DNA of 47,441 nt, taken from assembly GCA_022783305.1 (NCBI GenBank), contig JALEWQ010000045.1, positions 1 through 47,441 on the forward strand, written 5' to 3'. Under the pieces are notes generated by a model. The model saw only the letters and a list, made by a program, of their open reading frames with translations. It had not been told where the DNA came from and did not search any database. Both the position numbers and the translations under genes were made by a program. This DNA comes from Trueperella sp. (GTDB lineage: Bacteria; Actinomycetota; Actinomycetes; Actinomycetales; Actinomycetaceae). The number at the start of each line of letters is the position of its first letter. Position 1 is the first letter of the stretch. Of the stretch, positions 35,346-44,146 are shown piece after piece.

Positions 35346-35351
35346 ATTCTA
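35346..35351 (-). promoter_or_regulatory. -10 hexamer TAGAAT for the ABC-F leader transcript
   Basis: TAGAAT on the minus strand, preceded by TG. A transcript starting about seven bases on would carry about 125 bases of leader, including both tiny frames and the inverted repeat. No good -35 is visible. Confidence 0.4.
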
Positions 35352-35430
35352 CACGGTGCGCCGAGCCGACGTGGTATCTCCCACCCGACCTTGGCACGAA
35401 AATGTCGGAGGGGAGCAATACACTGGAGGC

Positions 35431-35778
35431 ATGTCTATCGATCCTCATTCTGATCCACAGGCCCCGGGCGGGCCGGCCCAGCCGGACGCGCCCTCGCTTG
35501 CGCCGGAATCAACTACCGCAACCCTGGAGCGCACGCGCGAAGAGCGCGAGCCAGGCGATGAGGATCGCTACGCTCACTACGTGCGCAAGGATCGCTACAC
35601 GCAGTCCGCGATCGAAGGCGGGCCTGTGGTGGCGTTATGCGGGAAGGTGTGGACCCCGGTGCGTAACCCGGATCGGTACCCGATCTGCCCCACGTGTAAG
35701 GCGATCTACCAAAACCTTGGCAACGGCGGGGGAGCATGGCCGTTCGGCCCGAACCCGCCGGGTGGAGACGGCAAGTGA
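35431..35778 (+). CDS. DUF3039 family protein
   Basis: A 115-residue soluble protein. A disordered, Pro/Glu-rich first half (about 1-40) precedes a conserved small domain: DEDRYAHYVRKDRYTQSAIE, then a zinc-ribbon-like set ALCGKVW and YPICPTCKAIY (three Cys visible). It ends in a Gly/Pro tail. This is the DUF3039 family of actinobacteria; its function is unknown. It overlaps the start of a DEAD/DEAH helicase gene by four bases (GTGA), so the two are translationally coupled and likely act together. The ATG at 35431 is preceded by TACACT at 35419-35424 with six bases between, a leaderless geometry. GGAGG directly before the ATG is too close to act on a longer transcript. Confidence 0.85.
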   Translation: MSIDPHSDPQAPGGPAQPDAPSLAPESTTATLERTREEREPGDEDRYAHYVRKDRYTQSAIEGGPVVALCGKVWTPVRNPDRYPICPTCKAIYQNLGNGGGAWPFGPNPPGGDGK

Positions 35779-37538
35779 GCGCCCGCTCACCCCATCCCCG
35801 CTCTGTTTCAGTATCGGCAGCCCAGAACCTCCCTCCCGTCTACCCGCAACGTGCTGCGTGGGGAACGGCCGGGTCTCTGCGCGCCTGGCAGGCGGCGGCC
35901 CTCGAACAGTACCTCGCGGATACCCCGCGGGACTTCCTCGCGGTAGCGACCCCGGGCGCGGGTAAGACCACCTTCGCTCTGCGGGTGGCCACCGAGCTCA
36001 TGGCCCGCAGGATCGTCACCGAGGTGACGGTGGTATGCCCCACGGAGCACCTGAAGTATCAGTGGGCGGATGCCGCCGGGCGCGTCGGCCTCAAGCTGGA
36101 CCCGGACTTCTCGAACTCGCAAGGCAACCTAGGAGCCTCCTTCAACGGTGCTTGCGTCACCTACGCGCAGGTGGCCCGTTCCCCGCTTTTCCACCGCCAC
36201 CGCACCTCGGCGCGTTCCACCCTCGTCATCTTTGACGAGATCCACCACGGCGGCGACGCGTTGAGCTGGGGAGACGGCATCCGTGTGGCCTTCGAACCGG
36301 CGAAGCAGCGCCTGTCACTCACCGGTACGCCCTTCCGCTCCGATTCGGCGGCGATCCCGTTCGTCACCTACGAACCCGACGCCGACGGCGTGCCCCGCTC
36401 GAAGGCGGACTACACATACGGCTACGCCGAGGCGCTGGCCGATCATGTGGTGCGCCCGGTCATGTTCCTGTCATACACGGGAAGCATGCGCTGGCAGACC
36501 AAACACGGCGAAGTGATGAACGCTCAGCTAGGCGAGGCCATGACGAAGGACATGGAAGCCCAGGCCTGGCAGACGGCGCTCAACCCGTCCGGAGACTGGA
36601 TCAAAGCGGTGCTCGGCGCCGCGGATGATCGGCTGACGGTCGTCCGCCAAGGTATGCCCGACGCGGGCGGCCTCGTCATCGCGACGGACCACAAGACGGC
36701 CCGCGCCTACGCCGACATCCTCGCGCAAATCACGGGCGAGGATCCCACGGTGGTCCTCTCCGACGACGACCGCGCCTCGGACCGCATCGCCGAATTCTCC
36801 GGTGGCACGCAACGCTGGATGGTGGCCGTGCGCATGGTGTCGGAGGGCGTGGACGTGCCGCGCCTGGCGGTGGGCGTGTACGCCACATCAACCTCCACAC
36901 CGCTCTTCTTCGCCCAGGTGATCGGCCGTTTTGTGCGCTCGCGATCGCGCGGGGAGACGGCGTCGGTGTTCCTCCCCTCGGTGCCGCACCTGCTGGCCCT
37001 CGCGGGCGAGCTGGAAAAGGAGCGCGACCACGCCCTCTACGTTCCCTCGGACGACCCCGAGGACTTGCTGGAGGCGGCCAACCGCGCCGAGAGGGCCTCC
37101 GACGAGCTGGCGGGCGTGGGATACGCGGCGCTGTCGGCAGACGCCACGTTTGACCGGGTGGTCTTCGACGGGGACGATTTCGGATCCTGGGCCGCCGTCG
37201 GCTCGGACGAGGAGGCGGACTTCCTCGGGATCCCCGGCCTGCTCGAGCCGGACCAGGTGGCCACTTTGTTGCGTGAGCGTCAGGCGGAGCAAAAGAAGAG
37301 CACGGGCAAGGCCAGCGAGGCGCGCAGCACCGTCATGGATTCACGACGCCGGCGCGAGGCCCGCAAGCAACTTTCTAGCCTCGTGGCCGCCTACGCCGCA
37401 AAGACGCACCGCCCGCACGCGCTCATCCACACCGACCTGCGCCGAGTCTGTGGCGGGCCGGAGGTGGCTCGCGCCTCGCTCGAAGAGGTCGAGGCTAGGA
37501 TCGTGAAGATCCAGCGGTGGTTTGTGGGTCGAAACTAG
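35775..37538 (+). CDS. DEAD/DEAH-box helicase (superfamily 2)
   Basis: A 587-residue SF2 helicase. Domain 1 has the Q-like LRAWQAAALEQYL, Walker A ATPGAGKTTF (about residues 58-67), motif Ia (CPTEHLKYQW), Walker B VIFDEIHHGG and motif III GTPFRSD. Domain 2 carries motif V RMVSEGVDVPRL and motif VI QVIGRFVRSRSRGE. The C-terminal 150 residues are charged and end in a conserved helical segment (HTDLRRVCGG). It resembles ResIII/UvrB-type helicases and probably remodels DNA or RNA; the substrate is unknown. I chose the GTG at 35775 that overlaps the DUF3039 stop (GTGA), with GGTGGAG seven bases upstream. An earlier in-frame ATG lies inside DUF3039 coding sequence. Confidence 0.9.
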   Translation: MSARSPHPRSVSVSAAQNLPPVYPQRAAWGTAGSLRAWQAAALEQYLADTPRDFLAVATPGAGKTTFALRVATELMARRIVTEVTVVCPTEHLKYQWADAAGRVGLKLDPDFSNSQGNLGASFNGACVTYAQVARSPLFHRHRTSARSTLVIFDEIHHGGDALSWGDGIRVAFEPAKQRLSLTGTPFRSDSAAIPFVTYEPDADGVPRSKADYTYGYAEALADHVVRPVMFLSYTGSMRWQTKHGEVMNAQLGEAMTKDMEAQAWQTALNPSGDWIKAVLGAADDRLTVVRQGMPDAGGLVIATDHKTARAYADILAQITGEDPTVVLSDDDRASDRIAEFSGGTQRWMVAVRMVSEGVDVPRLAVGVYATSTSTPLFFAQVIGRFVRSRSRGETASVFLPSVPHLLALAGELEKERDHALYVPSDDPEDLLEAANRAERASDELAGVGYAALSADATFDRVVFDGDDFGSWAAVGSDEEADFLGIPGLLEPDQVATLLRERQAEQKKSTGKASEARSTVMDSRRRREARKQLSSLVAAYAAKTHRPHALIHTDLRRVCGGPEVARASLEEVEARIVKIQRWFVGRN

Positions 37539-37540
37539 CC

Positions 37541-37569
37541 GAGGGCGCCGGATCCGATCCGGCGCCCTC
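37541..37569. terminator. Hairpin between the helicase gene and pncB
   Basis: GAGGGCGCCGG at 37541-37551 pairs perfectly with CCGGCGCCCTC at 37559-37569. It starts two bases after the helicase stop and could serve both convergent genes; pncB ends at 37624. Confidence 0.75.
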
Positions 37570-37623
37570 GCGTGCTTGGACGCGTCCTGATGGGCTCAGC
37601 GAACTGCGTGCCCTAGCCCTGTG

Positions 37624-38994
37624 CTATCCGCGCTCAGTGTGCTGTTCGCGCCGGGTGATGTCCACCATGACGGTGGGGAGGGCCGGGTCGCCCTCGGACA
37701 GGCGCCAGGCCGGGTAAGGCAGAGCCGCACGGGAGTTGCGGTGCTGCTCGGCGGCGTGGGCGAGGGAGTTGCGGGCGATGTACCGTTCGTCAACGGTCCC
37801 GTCCTCGACCAGCTTGACCTGCAACGGGCGTGCCTCGTGCTCGGCAAGGTAGGCCAGGCCCGCCTCCCAGGTGTCTGCGGCGACCACGATCTCCTCGAGC
37901 GCGCGGCCCGTCTCGTCGTGGGTGCGCCCGGCCACTTTCAGCCCGCCCACCGAGGTCTTCGAGTCGGACTTCTTCGCCACGCCCTCCATGGTGCCGTCCT
38001 CGCCCTCGCGCGCCACGAGCTTGTAGACGAGCTGGGCGGTGGGCTGGCCGGATCCGGTGACGAGGCGGGTGCCCACACCGTAGGAGTCGACCGGGGCCGC
38101 ATTGAGGGCCGCGATCGCATACTCGTCGAGGTCGGAGGTGACGGTGATCTTCGTCGTCGTCGCACCCAGATCGTCGAGCTGCTTGCGCACCTTGAAAGCC
38201 TGAGCCACGAGGTCGCCCGAATCGATACGGACCGCGCCGAGCTCACCGCCGGCCTCGCGGGCCACGCGGACGGCCAGCTCTACGCCCTTTTCCACGTTGT
38301 AGGTGTCTACCAGGAGCGTGGTGTCGGTGCCCATCGTGGCGATCTGTGCGCGGAAGGCCTCTTCCTCCGAGTTGTGCAGAAGGGTGAAGGAGTGGGCGGC
38401 GGTGCCGATCGGCCGGATACCGTACAGGCGCCCGGCCTCCAGGTCCGACGTGCCGGTGAAGCCTCCGATGACGGCGGCGCGCGCGGCGGCGACCGCGGAC
38501 CATTCGTGGGTGCGGCGCGCCCCCATGTCGAGGCAGGGGCGGTCGTGTGCCGCGATCGTCATGCGGGAGGCGGCGGTGGCCACGGCCGAGTCGTAGTTGA
38601 GGATGGACAGTAACACGGTTTCAAGCAGGACCGTCTCAGCGAACGTGCCCACCACTGTCATGATGGGCGAGCCGGGGAAGTACAGCTCGCCTTCCCGGTA
38701 CCCGTAGATGTCGCCGGTGAAGGTGAAGTCGGCCAGATAGGCCAGGGTGTCCTCGGAGACGACGTTGGCCTGGCGCAGGTAGTCGATCTCCTCGGGCCCG
38801 AAGCGGAAGTTCTTCACGGCCTCAAGCGCGCGCCCCACGCCCGCGACCACGCCGTATCGGCGGTGGCCGGGAAGGCGACGGCCGAAGACTTCGAAGACGG
38901 AGCGGCGGTTGGCGGTGCCGGACTGCATCGCCGATTCGATCATGGTCAACTCGTACATGTCTGTGAGCAAGGCAGTGCTAGTCTTAGGTGTCAT
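37624..38994 (-). CDS. pncB: Nicotinate phosphoribosyltransferase
   Basis: A 456-residue soluble enzyme that joins nicotinate to PRPP, usually with ATP hydrolysis, to make nicotinate mononucleotide, the entry step of NAD salvage. It starts with the family signature LLTDMYELTMIESAM. It then has the barrel motifs GARRTHEWSAV, GGFTGTSDLEAG, the GTAAHSF segment holding the phosphorylated His of the family, LVDTYNVEKGVE and AVRIDSGDL at the phosphoribosyl site. The length fits the PncB2-like group (about 440-460). The start ATG at 38994 lies six bases after TACCGT on the minus strand, a leaderless geometry. Together with nadE in the same window it provides the salvage route from nicotinate; no de novo NAD gene is seen here. 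Confidence 0.96.
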   Translation of the reverse strand: MTPKTSTALLTDMYELTMIESAMQSGTANRRSVFEVFGRRLPGHRRYGVVAGVGRALEAVKNFRFGPEEIDYLRQANVVSEDTLAYLADFTFTGDIYGYREGELYFPGSPIMTVVGTFAETVLLETVLLSILNYDSAVATAASRMTIAAHDRPCLDMGARRTHEWSAVAAARAAVIGGFTGTSDLEAGRLYGIRPIGTAAHSFTLLHNSEEEAFRAQIATMGTDTTLLVDTYNVEKGVELAVRVAREAGGELGAVRIDSGDLVAQAFKVRKQLDDLGATTTKITVTSDLDEYAIAALNAAPVDSYGVGTRLVTGSGQPTAQLVYKLVAREGEDGTMEGVAKKSDSKTSVGGLKVAGRTHDETGRALEEIVVAADTWEAGLAYLAEHEARPLQVKLVEDGTVDERYIARNSLAHAAEQHRNSRAALPYPAWRLSEGDPALPTVMVDITRREQHTERG

Positions 38995-39091
38995 GTCTTA
39001 ACGGTAACTCTCTTGGCAAAAATCTTCTGCACCTTTGCTCGGCTTGCTGTTTTACTCACCCAAAAAGGCGCGGTGGTCTACTATGGAAAGC

Positions 39092-39394
39092 GTGCAAATA
39101 GGGAGTCAGAGAATCCAAAGACCGATGGTGAGCCCCCGCCCGAGCACGCAACAGTCCGCTTCGGGTTGGCGCACCGTGGTGCATAATGACCCCGTTAACC
39201 TCATGACATATGTTCAATGGGTTTTTGAAAGCTACTTCTCCATGCCCACGCGCCTGGCGTACGCGAAGATGATGGAGGTTCACAACGCGGGCCGCGCCGT
39301 TGTCTCCACTGGCCAGCGAGAGCAGATGGAACGCGACGCGCAGGCGATGCACACCTACGGCCTGCGGGCCACGATCGAGGAGGGCGAATGCTGA
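39092..39394 (+). CDS. clpS: ATP-dependent Clp protease adaptor ClpS
   Basis: A 100-residue adaptor that brings N-degron substrates to the Clp chaperone (ClpC or ClpA). The core is complete: WRTVVHNDPVNLMTYVQWVF with the Asn-Asp pair and the substrate pocket, then the helix MMEVHNAGRAVVSTG, whose VHNxG matches the Clp-contacting VHxxG, and AMHTYGLRATIEEG at the end. The start is uncertain. A GTG at 39092 lies seven bases after the hexamer TACTAT (39079-39084) and gives about 100 residues, typical for the family. ATGs at 39083 and 39125 are alternatives. The stop overlaps the next gene by seven bases, so the two are co-translated. Confidence 0.93.
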   Translation: MQIGSQRIQRPMVSPRPSTQQSASGWRTVVHNDPVNLMTYVQWVFESYFSMPTRLAYAKMMEVHNAGRAVVSTGQREQMERDAQAMHTYGLRATIEEGEC

Positions 39395-40044
39395 CAGCGT
39401 TCCGCATCGCGCGCGGCGGCTACCTCGCCCACATCGACGACGACGAGCGGCGGGTCCTCGCCGGGCTGGTCAAGGATACGGTCTGGTTGCTCGGCTCGGA
39501 CGTCGACCACGAGGCCGAGCGCCGCTCCCAGACGGTCGACCCGGATGATCCACTCGCGCAGTTGGAGGCCGACGTCGTGGACATCGCCGACGCGATCGCA
39601 ACGGAGGGCGAGCCGCGGGCGCGAGCCCCGTACGACGTCGTCGTCGAGCAACTGTTGCCCGACATGAGCGAGGACCCGGACGAGGCGGCCGCGCTACGCG
39701 AGCTGACGGAGACGTCGGTGGCCTCGCAGAAGATCGAGAATCTGGTGACGGTTTACCAGGGTTTGGAGTCGGCGCGTGGAGGCGGGGATGTGCTCGTGGC
39801 CAACGAGGACGCGCCCGCGTGGATGAGCGCGCTTAATGACGTGCGGATCGTGCTCGCGGCGCGGCTCGGGATCAACGACGAGGAGTCCTCCGAGGCTGTC
39901 GCTGAGCGCGTGCGCCCGTTCCAGCATGGCGAGAGTTCTGCCGAGCCAAGCACGGACGACGTCCTCGCGATCGTGTACTCGATGAGCACCTGGTGGCAAG
40001 ATTCACTGGTGACCGCCGTGAGGAACAAGGCTCTGCGCCGGTAG
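39388..40044 (+). CDS. DUF2017 family protein
   Basis: A 218-residue soluble, acidic protein of the actinobacterial DUF2017 family, recognised by its N-terminus ([20 protein letters not shown]), its mixed helical middle part and the C-terminal segment [19 protein letters not shown], and by its fixed place between clpS and murI. The function is unknown. Linkage with clpS suggests a role in regulated proteolysis, but nothing in the sequence shows catalysis. It starts within the last codons of clpS (ATG at 39388). Its stop TAG is also the first half of the TAGTAT promoter hexamer of murI. Confidence 0.85.
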   Translation: MLTAFRIARGGYLAHIDDDERRVLAGLVKDTVWLLGSDVDHEAERRSQTVDPDDPLAQLEADVVDIADAIATEGEPRARAPYDVVVEQLLPDMSEDPDEAAALRELTETSVASQKIENLVTVYQGLESARGGGDVLVANEDAPAWMSALNDVRIVLAARLGINDEESSEAVAERVRPFQHGESSAEPSTDDVLAIVYSMSTWWQDSLVTAVRNKALRR

Positions 40045-40047
40045 TAT
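40042..40047 (+). promoter_or_regulatory. -10 hexamer TAGTAT for murI
   Basis: TAGTAT begins with the stop codon of the DUF2017 gene and lies seven bases before the murI ATG. There is no ribosome binding site, so murI is probably also read from a leaderless transcript in addition to any read-through. Confidence 0.55.
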
Positions 40048-40054
40048 TCACCGT

Positions 40055-40873
40055 ATGGACGATTCACCCATAGGTGTGTTCGACTCTGGCGTGGGCGGGC
40101 TGACGGTCGCGCGTGCGATCATGGATCAGTTGCCCGGCGAATCCATTACCTATATTGGTGACACCGCCAACAATCCCTACGGCCCGAGGCCAATCGCGCA
40201 GGTGCGCGAGCTCGCGCTGGAAATCATGGACAAGCTGGTTGACTCCGGCGTGAAGATGTTGGTCATTGCGTGCAATTCGGCGTCGGCGGCGGTGCTTCAC
40301 GACGCGCGGGAACGCTACACCGCATCCAAGGGCATCCCGGTGGTGGAGGTGATCCATCCGGCGGTGCGAGCGGCGGTGCGCGTGACGATCAACAACCGCA
40401 TCGGCATCATCGGCACGCGGGCCACGATCGAATCCGGCGCCTACGAGGACGCCTTCTCGGTGGTCCCCAGCATCACTCTGACGGCGGGGGCGGCACCGCG
40501 CTTCGTGGAGTTCGTGGAAAACGGGATCACCACCGGCCCCGAGCTGCACGCGGTGGCCGAGGAGTACCTGGCCCCGATCAAGGAGGCGGGCGTGGATACC
40601 CTCATCCTGGGGTGCACGCACTATCCGATCCTGGCCGGCGTGATTTCCTACGTGATGGGTGAGGACGTCGCGCTCGTCTCATCCGCTCAAGAAACCGCGC
40701 GCGACGTCTACCGGGAGCTGACCGCGCGCGCCCTGCTGCGCGACCCCGGCGCGCCCGCGCCCACCCACACCTTCCAATCCACGGGCGACGCCCACGAATT
40801 CCAAACACTTGCTCGCCGATTCCTCGGCCCAGAGGTGGCGAGCGTTCAACAGCTCGGGGGGAAAGCATCGTGA
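40055..40873 (+). CDS. murI: Glutamate racemase
   Basis: A 272-residue cofactor-independent racemase that supplies D-glutamate for peptidoglycan. Both catalytic cysteines are present: Cys73 in IACNSASA and Cys187 in LGCTHYPIL. The substrate loop [12 protein letters not shown] (Asp10, Ser11) and ENGITTG are also typical, and the length is normal. The start ATG at 40055 has no ribosome binding site. The stop overlaps the GTG of the metallo-hydrolase (GTGA at 40870-40873), so the two are coupled. It is part of the clpS-to-rdgB block conserved in actinobacteria. Confidence 0.97.
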   Translation: MDDSPIGVFDSGVGGLTVARAIMDQLPGESITYIGDTANNPYGPRPIAQVRELALEIMDKLVDSGVKMLVIACNSASAAVLHDARERYTASKGIPVVEVIHPAVRAAVRVTINNRIGIIGTRATIESGAYEDAFSVVPSITLTAGAAPRFVEFVENGITTGPELHAVAEEYLAPIKEAGVDTLILGCTHYPILAGVISYVMGEDVALVSSAQETARDVYRELTARALLRDPGAPAPTHTFQSTGDAHEFQTLARRFLGPEVASVQQLGGKAS

Positions 40874-41667
40874 AACTGACCATTATCGGGTGCTCGGGGT
40901 CGATGTCGGGCAAGGATTCGCCGGCCTCCGCCTACCTGTTGCAGGCCACCGGCGTGGATCACGCGGGTCAGGAGCGGGTGTGGTCGATCGTCTTGGACTT
41001 CGGGCCAGGCGCGATGGGGCACCTGTTGCGCTACGTAGATCCGGCGCGCCTAGATGGCATGTTCCTTTCCCACCTGCACGCCGATCACTGCGCGGACATC
41101 GTGGGCATGCAGGTCTACCGCCGCTGGTATCCCGAGGGTGCGCTGGGTCCGATCCCGGTGTTTTCTCCCGGCGACGGCGCCGCCCGCACCCGCGGGATCG
41201 CCGATGACCCGCTCGAGGAGACCTACGCCAGCGAGTTCGAGTTCCAGCAGATCAAGCCGGGGGACTCGGTCAAGGTTGGACCGATGGAGGTGGAGTTCTT
41301 CGCGGGCTACCACTCCGTTCCTGCGGTGGCGATGCGGATCACCGGCCCATCCGAGGCCGATCCGGAGCGCCGCGTGAGCCTGACCTACACGGGGGATACC
41401 GACTATATTTCGAGCGTGGTGGACGCGGCCCGCGGGGTCGACCTCCTCCTGTCCGAGGCCGCCTTCGAGGAGGGGCGCGACCTCGTGGAGGGGATCCACA
41501 TGACGGGCCGGCGCGCCGGCGTCCTGGCGAGCGAGGCCGGGGTCGGGCGGCTGTTGCTGACCCACCTACAGCCGTGGACGAGTCCTGTGCGCACCGTCAA
41601 GGACGCCCGGTCCGTCTACGACGGCGACGTGGAGGCCGTGCGCGCGGGGGCCGTTTACAAGATCTAG
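40870..41667 (+). CDS. MBL-fold metallo-hydrolase
   Basis: A 265-residue metallo-beta-lactamase-fold hydrolase. The zinc motif [12 protein letters not shown] (HxHxDH) is intact, followed by a downstream [11 protein letters not shown] segment, TYTGDTDY with the metal-bridging Asp, and a final LLLTHLQPW His. It resembles the RNase Z/ElaC-like and cyclic-phosphodiesterase-like group of this fold and always sits next to murI and rph in related genomes. A nucleic-acid or phosphodiester substrate is plausible but not shown. The start is GTG at 40870, overlapping murI by four bases, with GGGGGAAA just upstream as ribosome binding site. Confidence 0.92.
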   Translation: MKLTIIGCSGSMSGKDSPASAYLLQATGVDHAGQERVWSIVLDFGPGAMGHLLRYVDPARLDGMFLSHLHADHCADIVGMQVYRRWYPEGALGPIPVFSPGDGAARTRGIADDPLEETYASEFEFQQIKPGDSVKVGPMEVEFFAGYHSVPAVAMRITGPSEADPERRVSLTYTGDTDYISSVVDAARGVDLLLSEAAFEEGRDLVEGIHMTGRRAGVLASEAGVGRLLLTHLQPWTSPVRTVKDARSVYDGDVEAVRAGAVYKI

Positions 41668-41759
41668 CTCGGCCGGTACGCCGGGGGCTGCGCGCGGCGA
41701 GTGTTCGCGTCGGGTGTTGGTGCCGGACCGGTCGGGGCGGATTTGTCGGAGGTGGGGAG

Positions 41760-41765
41760 TAGGCT
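41760..41765 (+). promoter_or_regulatory. -10 hexamer TAGGCT for rph
   Basis: TAGGCT followed by six bases (TTGAGG run-up) and the ATG at 41772. The GAGG before the ATG is too close for normal ribosome binding, so a leaderless start is likely. Confidence 0.5.
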
Positions 41766-41771
41766 TGAGGC

Positions 41772-42542
41772 ATGAGTGAATTCAGTCGAAAAGACGGGCG
41801 CGCCACCGATCAGCTACGCCCGATCCGTATTACCCGCAAGTATCTCGACCAGGGCGAAGGCTCGGTTTTCGTCGAATTTGGGCGCACGAAGGTGCTGTGC
41901 GTGGCATCGCTGACGGAGGGCGTTCCGCGCTGGCGTAAGGATGGCGGGCTCGGCTGGGTGACGGGCGAGTACTCCATGCTCCCGCGCGCCACCGACACGC
42001 GTTCCCAGCGCGAATCGGTCAAGGGCAAGGTGGGCGGACGCACGCAGGAGATCTCGCGCCTCATCGGACGTTCGCTGCGAGCGGTGGTCGACTTCGCGGC
42101 GCTGGGGGAGAACACGATTGTGCTTGACTGCGACGTGCTGCAGGCCGACGGCGGAACCCGTACCGCATCCATCACCGGCGCCTACGTGGCGCTTGCCGAC
42201 GCGGTCACCTTCGGCGTCGAACAGGGCTGGATCAAGCCGCGACGCGGCACCCCCGTGCTACGCGACTCAATCTCGGCGATTTCGGTGGGCATCATTGACT
42301 CGGTGCCCTGCCTCGACCTCCCATACGAGGAGGACGTGCGCGCGCAGACGGATATGAACGTGGTCATGACGGGTTCGGGCGAGTTCGTGGAGGTGCAGGG
42401 CACGGCGGAGGAAACCCCGTTCTCGCGCTCCGAACTCGGAGCGCTTCTCGACCTGGCCGCGAAGGGCAACACCGAGCTGGCTCAGCTGCAGAGGGCCGCG
42501 CTCGAATCCGACGGCCCGGTCACGCTGGGGGAGTTCGCATGA
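41772..42542 (+). CDS. rph: Ribonuclease PH
   Basis: A 256-residue phosphate-dependent exoribonuclease that trims the 3' ends of tRNAs and acts in RNA decay. Family motifs are clear: [18 protein letters not shown], the phosphate-binding [38 protein letters not shown], and [19 protein letters not shown]. The length is normal. The stop overlaps the rdgB start (ATGA), so the pair is coupled, the common actinobacterial arrangement. The start ATG lies six bases after TAGGCT, separated from the metallo-hydrolase gene by 104 bases with no gene in them. Confidence 0.97.
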   Translation: MSEFSRKDGRATDQLRPIRITRKYLDQGEGSVFVEFGRTKVLCVASLTEGVPRWRKDGGLGWVTGEYSMLPRATDTRSQRESVKGKVGGRTQEISRLIGRSLRAVVDFAALGENTIVLDCDVLQADGGTRTASITGAYVALADAVTFGVEQGWIKPRRGTPVLRDSISAISVGIIDSVPCLDLPYEEDVRAQTDMNVVMTGSGEFVEVQGTAEETPFSRSELGALLDLAAKGNTELAQLQRAALESDGPVTLGEFA

Positions 42543-43126
42543 TCCTCGCCACCCGAAACGCCCACAAGGTCACAGAGGTGCGGGCAATCCTCGCGCCGCT
42601 GCTGCCCGAAGGATTCGTACTTGAAGCCGTGCCGGAAAGCCTGCCCGAACCGGTGGAGGACGGCGCCAGCTTTGCAGAGAACGCGATTATCAAGGCCACT
42701 CAGGTGGCGCGCGAACTCGGTGTGCCGGCCATCGCAGACGACTCCGGCCTGTGCGTGGACATCATGGGCGGCGCACCTGGAATCTTCTCCGCGCGCTGGA
42801 GCGGCCACCACGGTGACGACGCCGCCAATCTCGATCTTCTGCTCGCCCAGCTAGCAGACGTCAAGCCTGAACAGCGCGGTGCCAGATTCGTCTGCGCGGC
42901 GGCGTTGGCGATGCCCGACGGCAGCGTCGTCGTGGAAGAAGGGCAGATGCGTGGCAGCCTGCGCTACGAGCGCGCCGGGGAGGGCGGCTTCGGCTACGAT
43001 CCGATCTTCGAAGCCGAGGGCTACGGCGTGACAAACGCCGAACTACCCCCGCAGGAGAAGAACGCGATCTCGCACCGGGCGCGAGCGCTCGCCGCGTTGG
43101 CCCCGCACATCGCGAAGATCCTCTAA
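42539..43126 (+). CDS. rdgB: XTP/dITP diphosphatase (Ham1 family)
   Basis: A 195-residue enzyme that removes non-canonical purine nucleotides such as dITP and XTP by pyrophosphate release, protecting DNA and RNA. It carries the family motifs [13 protein letters not shown] at the N-terminus, [29 protein letters not shown] (metal and base site, quoted in part), GFGYDPIFE and [11 protein letters not shown] at the C-terminus. It starts four bases inside the end of rph. The gene closes the conserved block; the 58 bases to the convergent DUF4916 gene hold only a loose GC-rich inverted repeat. Confidence 0.96.
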   Translation: MILATRNAHKVTEVRAILAPLLPEGFVLEAVPESLPEPVEDGASFAENAIIKATQVARELGVPAIADDSGLCVDIMGGAPGIFSARWSGHHGDDAANLDLLLAQLADVKPEQRGARFVCAAALAMPDGSVVVEEGQMRGSLRYERAGEGGFGYDPIFEAEGYGVTNAELPPQEKNAISHRARALAALAPHIAKIL

Positions 43127-43184
43127 CGCGGACCGGGCGCTGGCCAACCCACTCGGGCGCGCTTTGCCCGGCGCCGTGGGAGTC

Positions 43185-43715
43185 TTAGACGTGCCCGAGC
43201 AGCGCGAGCGCTTGGCGCACGACGGGCAGGTGCTTGGGGAGGATCTCGGCCTGAAGCTCGGGTGTGTGGAGCTCGCCGGGGGTGAACCAGTTGACCTCGA
43301 GGGAGTCGGAGGAGACATTGCAATCGCCGAGCACGGGGATGATGTAACACAGGGAGACGGCGTGCTGGCGCGGATCGTGCCAGCCCTCGCCCGGCGTCGG
43401 GAAGTACTCGGCCACCGTGAAGGGAACCAGCGAGGTTGGAAGCTGGGGCAGAATCATTTCGCCCAGGTCCTTTTCGAGGTGGCGGCGTAGTGCCTCGCGG
43501 ATCTTCTCGTGGTAGAGCACGCGGCCGGAGACGAGCGAGCGGGTCAGGCCCTCGTCGGTGACAGTCAATAGCAGGCCCACGGAGGCCAGCGAGCCGTCGT
43601 CGTGAAGGCGAACGGGCACGGCGTCGACGTAGAGAATCGGCACCTTACGGCGCACAAAAGCGAGGTCTTCGGGCGATAACCAGGGTCCCATGTCGGAAGA
43701 TGCAACGTCACTCAT
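43185..43715 (-). CDS. DUF4916 Nudix-like protein
   Basis: A 176-residue soluble protein of the actinobacterial DUF4916 family, which has the Nudix hydrolase fold. The N-terminal strand WLSPEDLAFVRRKVPILYVD is the family hallmark. The Nudix box region appears as SLVSGRVLYHEKIREALRRH followed by LEKDLG: the Glu-rich helix is present but the classic REUxEE order is incomplete, so the hydrolase activity may be lost or different. The rest follows the fold (SLCYIIPVLGDC, LEVNWFTPGEL). The start ATG lies six bases after CACAAT on the minus strand, a weak leaderless geometry. It faces rdgB, another nucleotide-sanitising enzyme, but no joint role is proven. Confidence 0.85.
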   Translation of the reverse strand: MSDVASSDMGPWLSPEDLAFVRRKVPILYVDAVPVRLHDDGSLASVGLLLTVTDEGLTRSLVSGRVLYHEKIREALRRHLEKDLGEMILPQLPTSLVPFTVAEYFPTPGEGWHDPRQHAVSLCYIIPVLGDCNVSSDSLEVNWFTPGELHTPELQAEILPKHLPVVRQALALLGHV

Positions 43716-43825
43716 ACTTCGATTGTGCCAGCATCGAGGCGAAGAATCCGCGTTGATTCGGACAATTTGCCACTGGTGAACGCCTCACCCGAGCGCGCGG
43801 GCCGGGGGTGTGGCAAAGTGGAACC

Positions 43826-44131
43826 GTGGAGAAATACGAAAGGCCTGTGATGGGCGTGGCGCTCGTGTTCTGCGTCGTCATGCTGGTGATCGGCTGGGTG
43901 AGCGTCGCCATGGCCGGTTTCTCGGCCGGGCTCATCGCCACTGCCGTGCTCGGGACGCTCGCGGTCGGCGCCGGCGTGTGGGGGTGGCGCCAAGACTCGG
44001 CCTATTGGGTGGGCGCAGGTGCGCTCGGAGCAGGCCTCCTGTTGCCCACCGTCGCGGGCATCGTGCCGATGATCGTCGGCTTCATCATCTTTATCTTGCT
44101 CATCACCTTGAGGCTATTCCTGAACAACTAA
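43826..44131 (+). CDS. Small membrane protein, function unknown
   Basis: A 101-residue protein with three or four hydrophobic helices (about 9-30, 32-50, 58-78 and 80-98) and very short loops. I recognise no family motif; similar small membrane proteins often lie before bcp in actinobacteria but have no assigned role. The start is uncertain: GTG at 43826 (VEKYERPVMG) gives a short polar N-terminus, GTG at 43808 is earlier and ATG at 43850 later. No clear ribosome binding site precedes any of them; CAAAGT six bases before 43826 is a poor -10. It ends 15 bases before the bcp gene, so both may be read together. Confidence 0.7.
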   Translation: MEKYERPVMGVALVFCVVMLVIGWVSVAMAGFSAGLIATAVLGTLAVGAGVWGWRQDSAYWVGAGALGAGLLLPTVAGIVPMIVGFIIFILLITLRLFLNN

Positions 44132-44146
44132 CAGAAAGAAGGAAAC

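Noticed and set aside
43127-43184. Terminator between rdgB and the DUF4916 gene
   Set aside because: CCGGGC and GCCCGG can pair but only across a long loop that reaches into the DUF4916 coding end; too weak to list.
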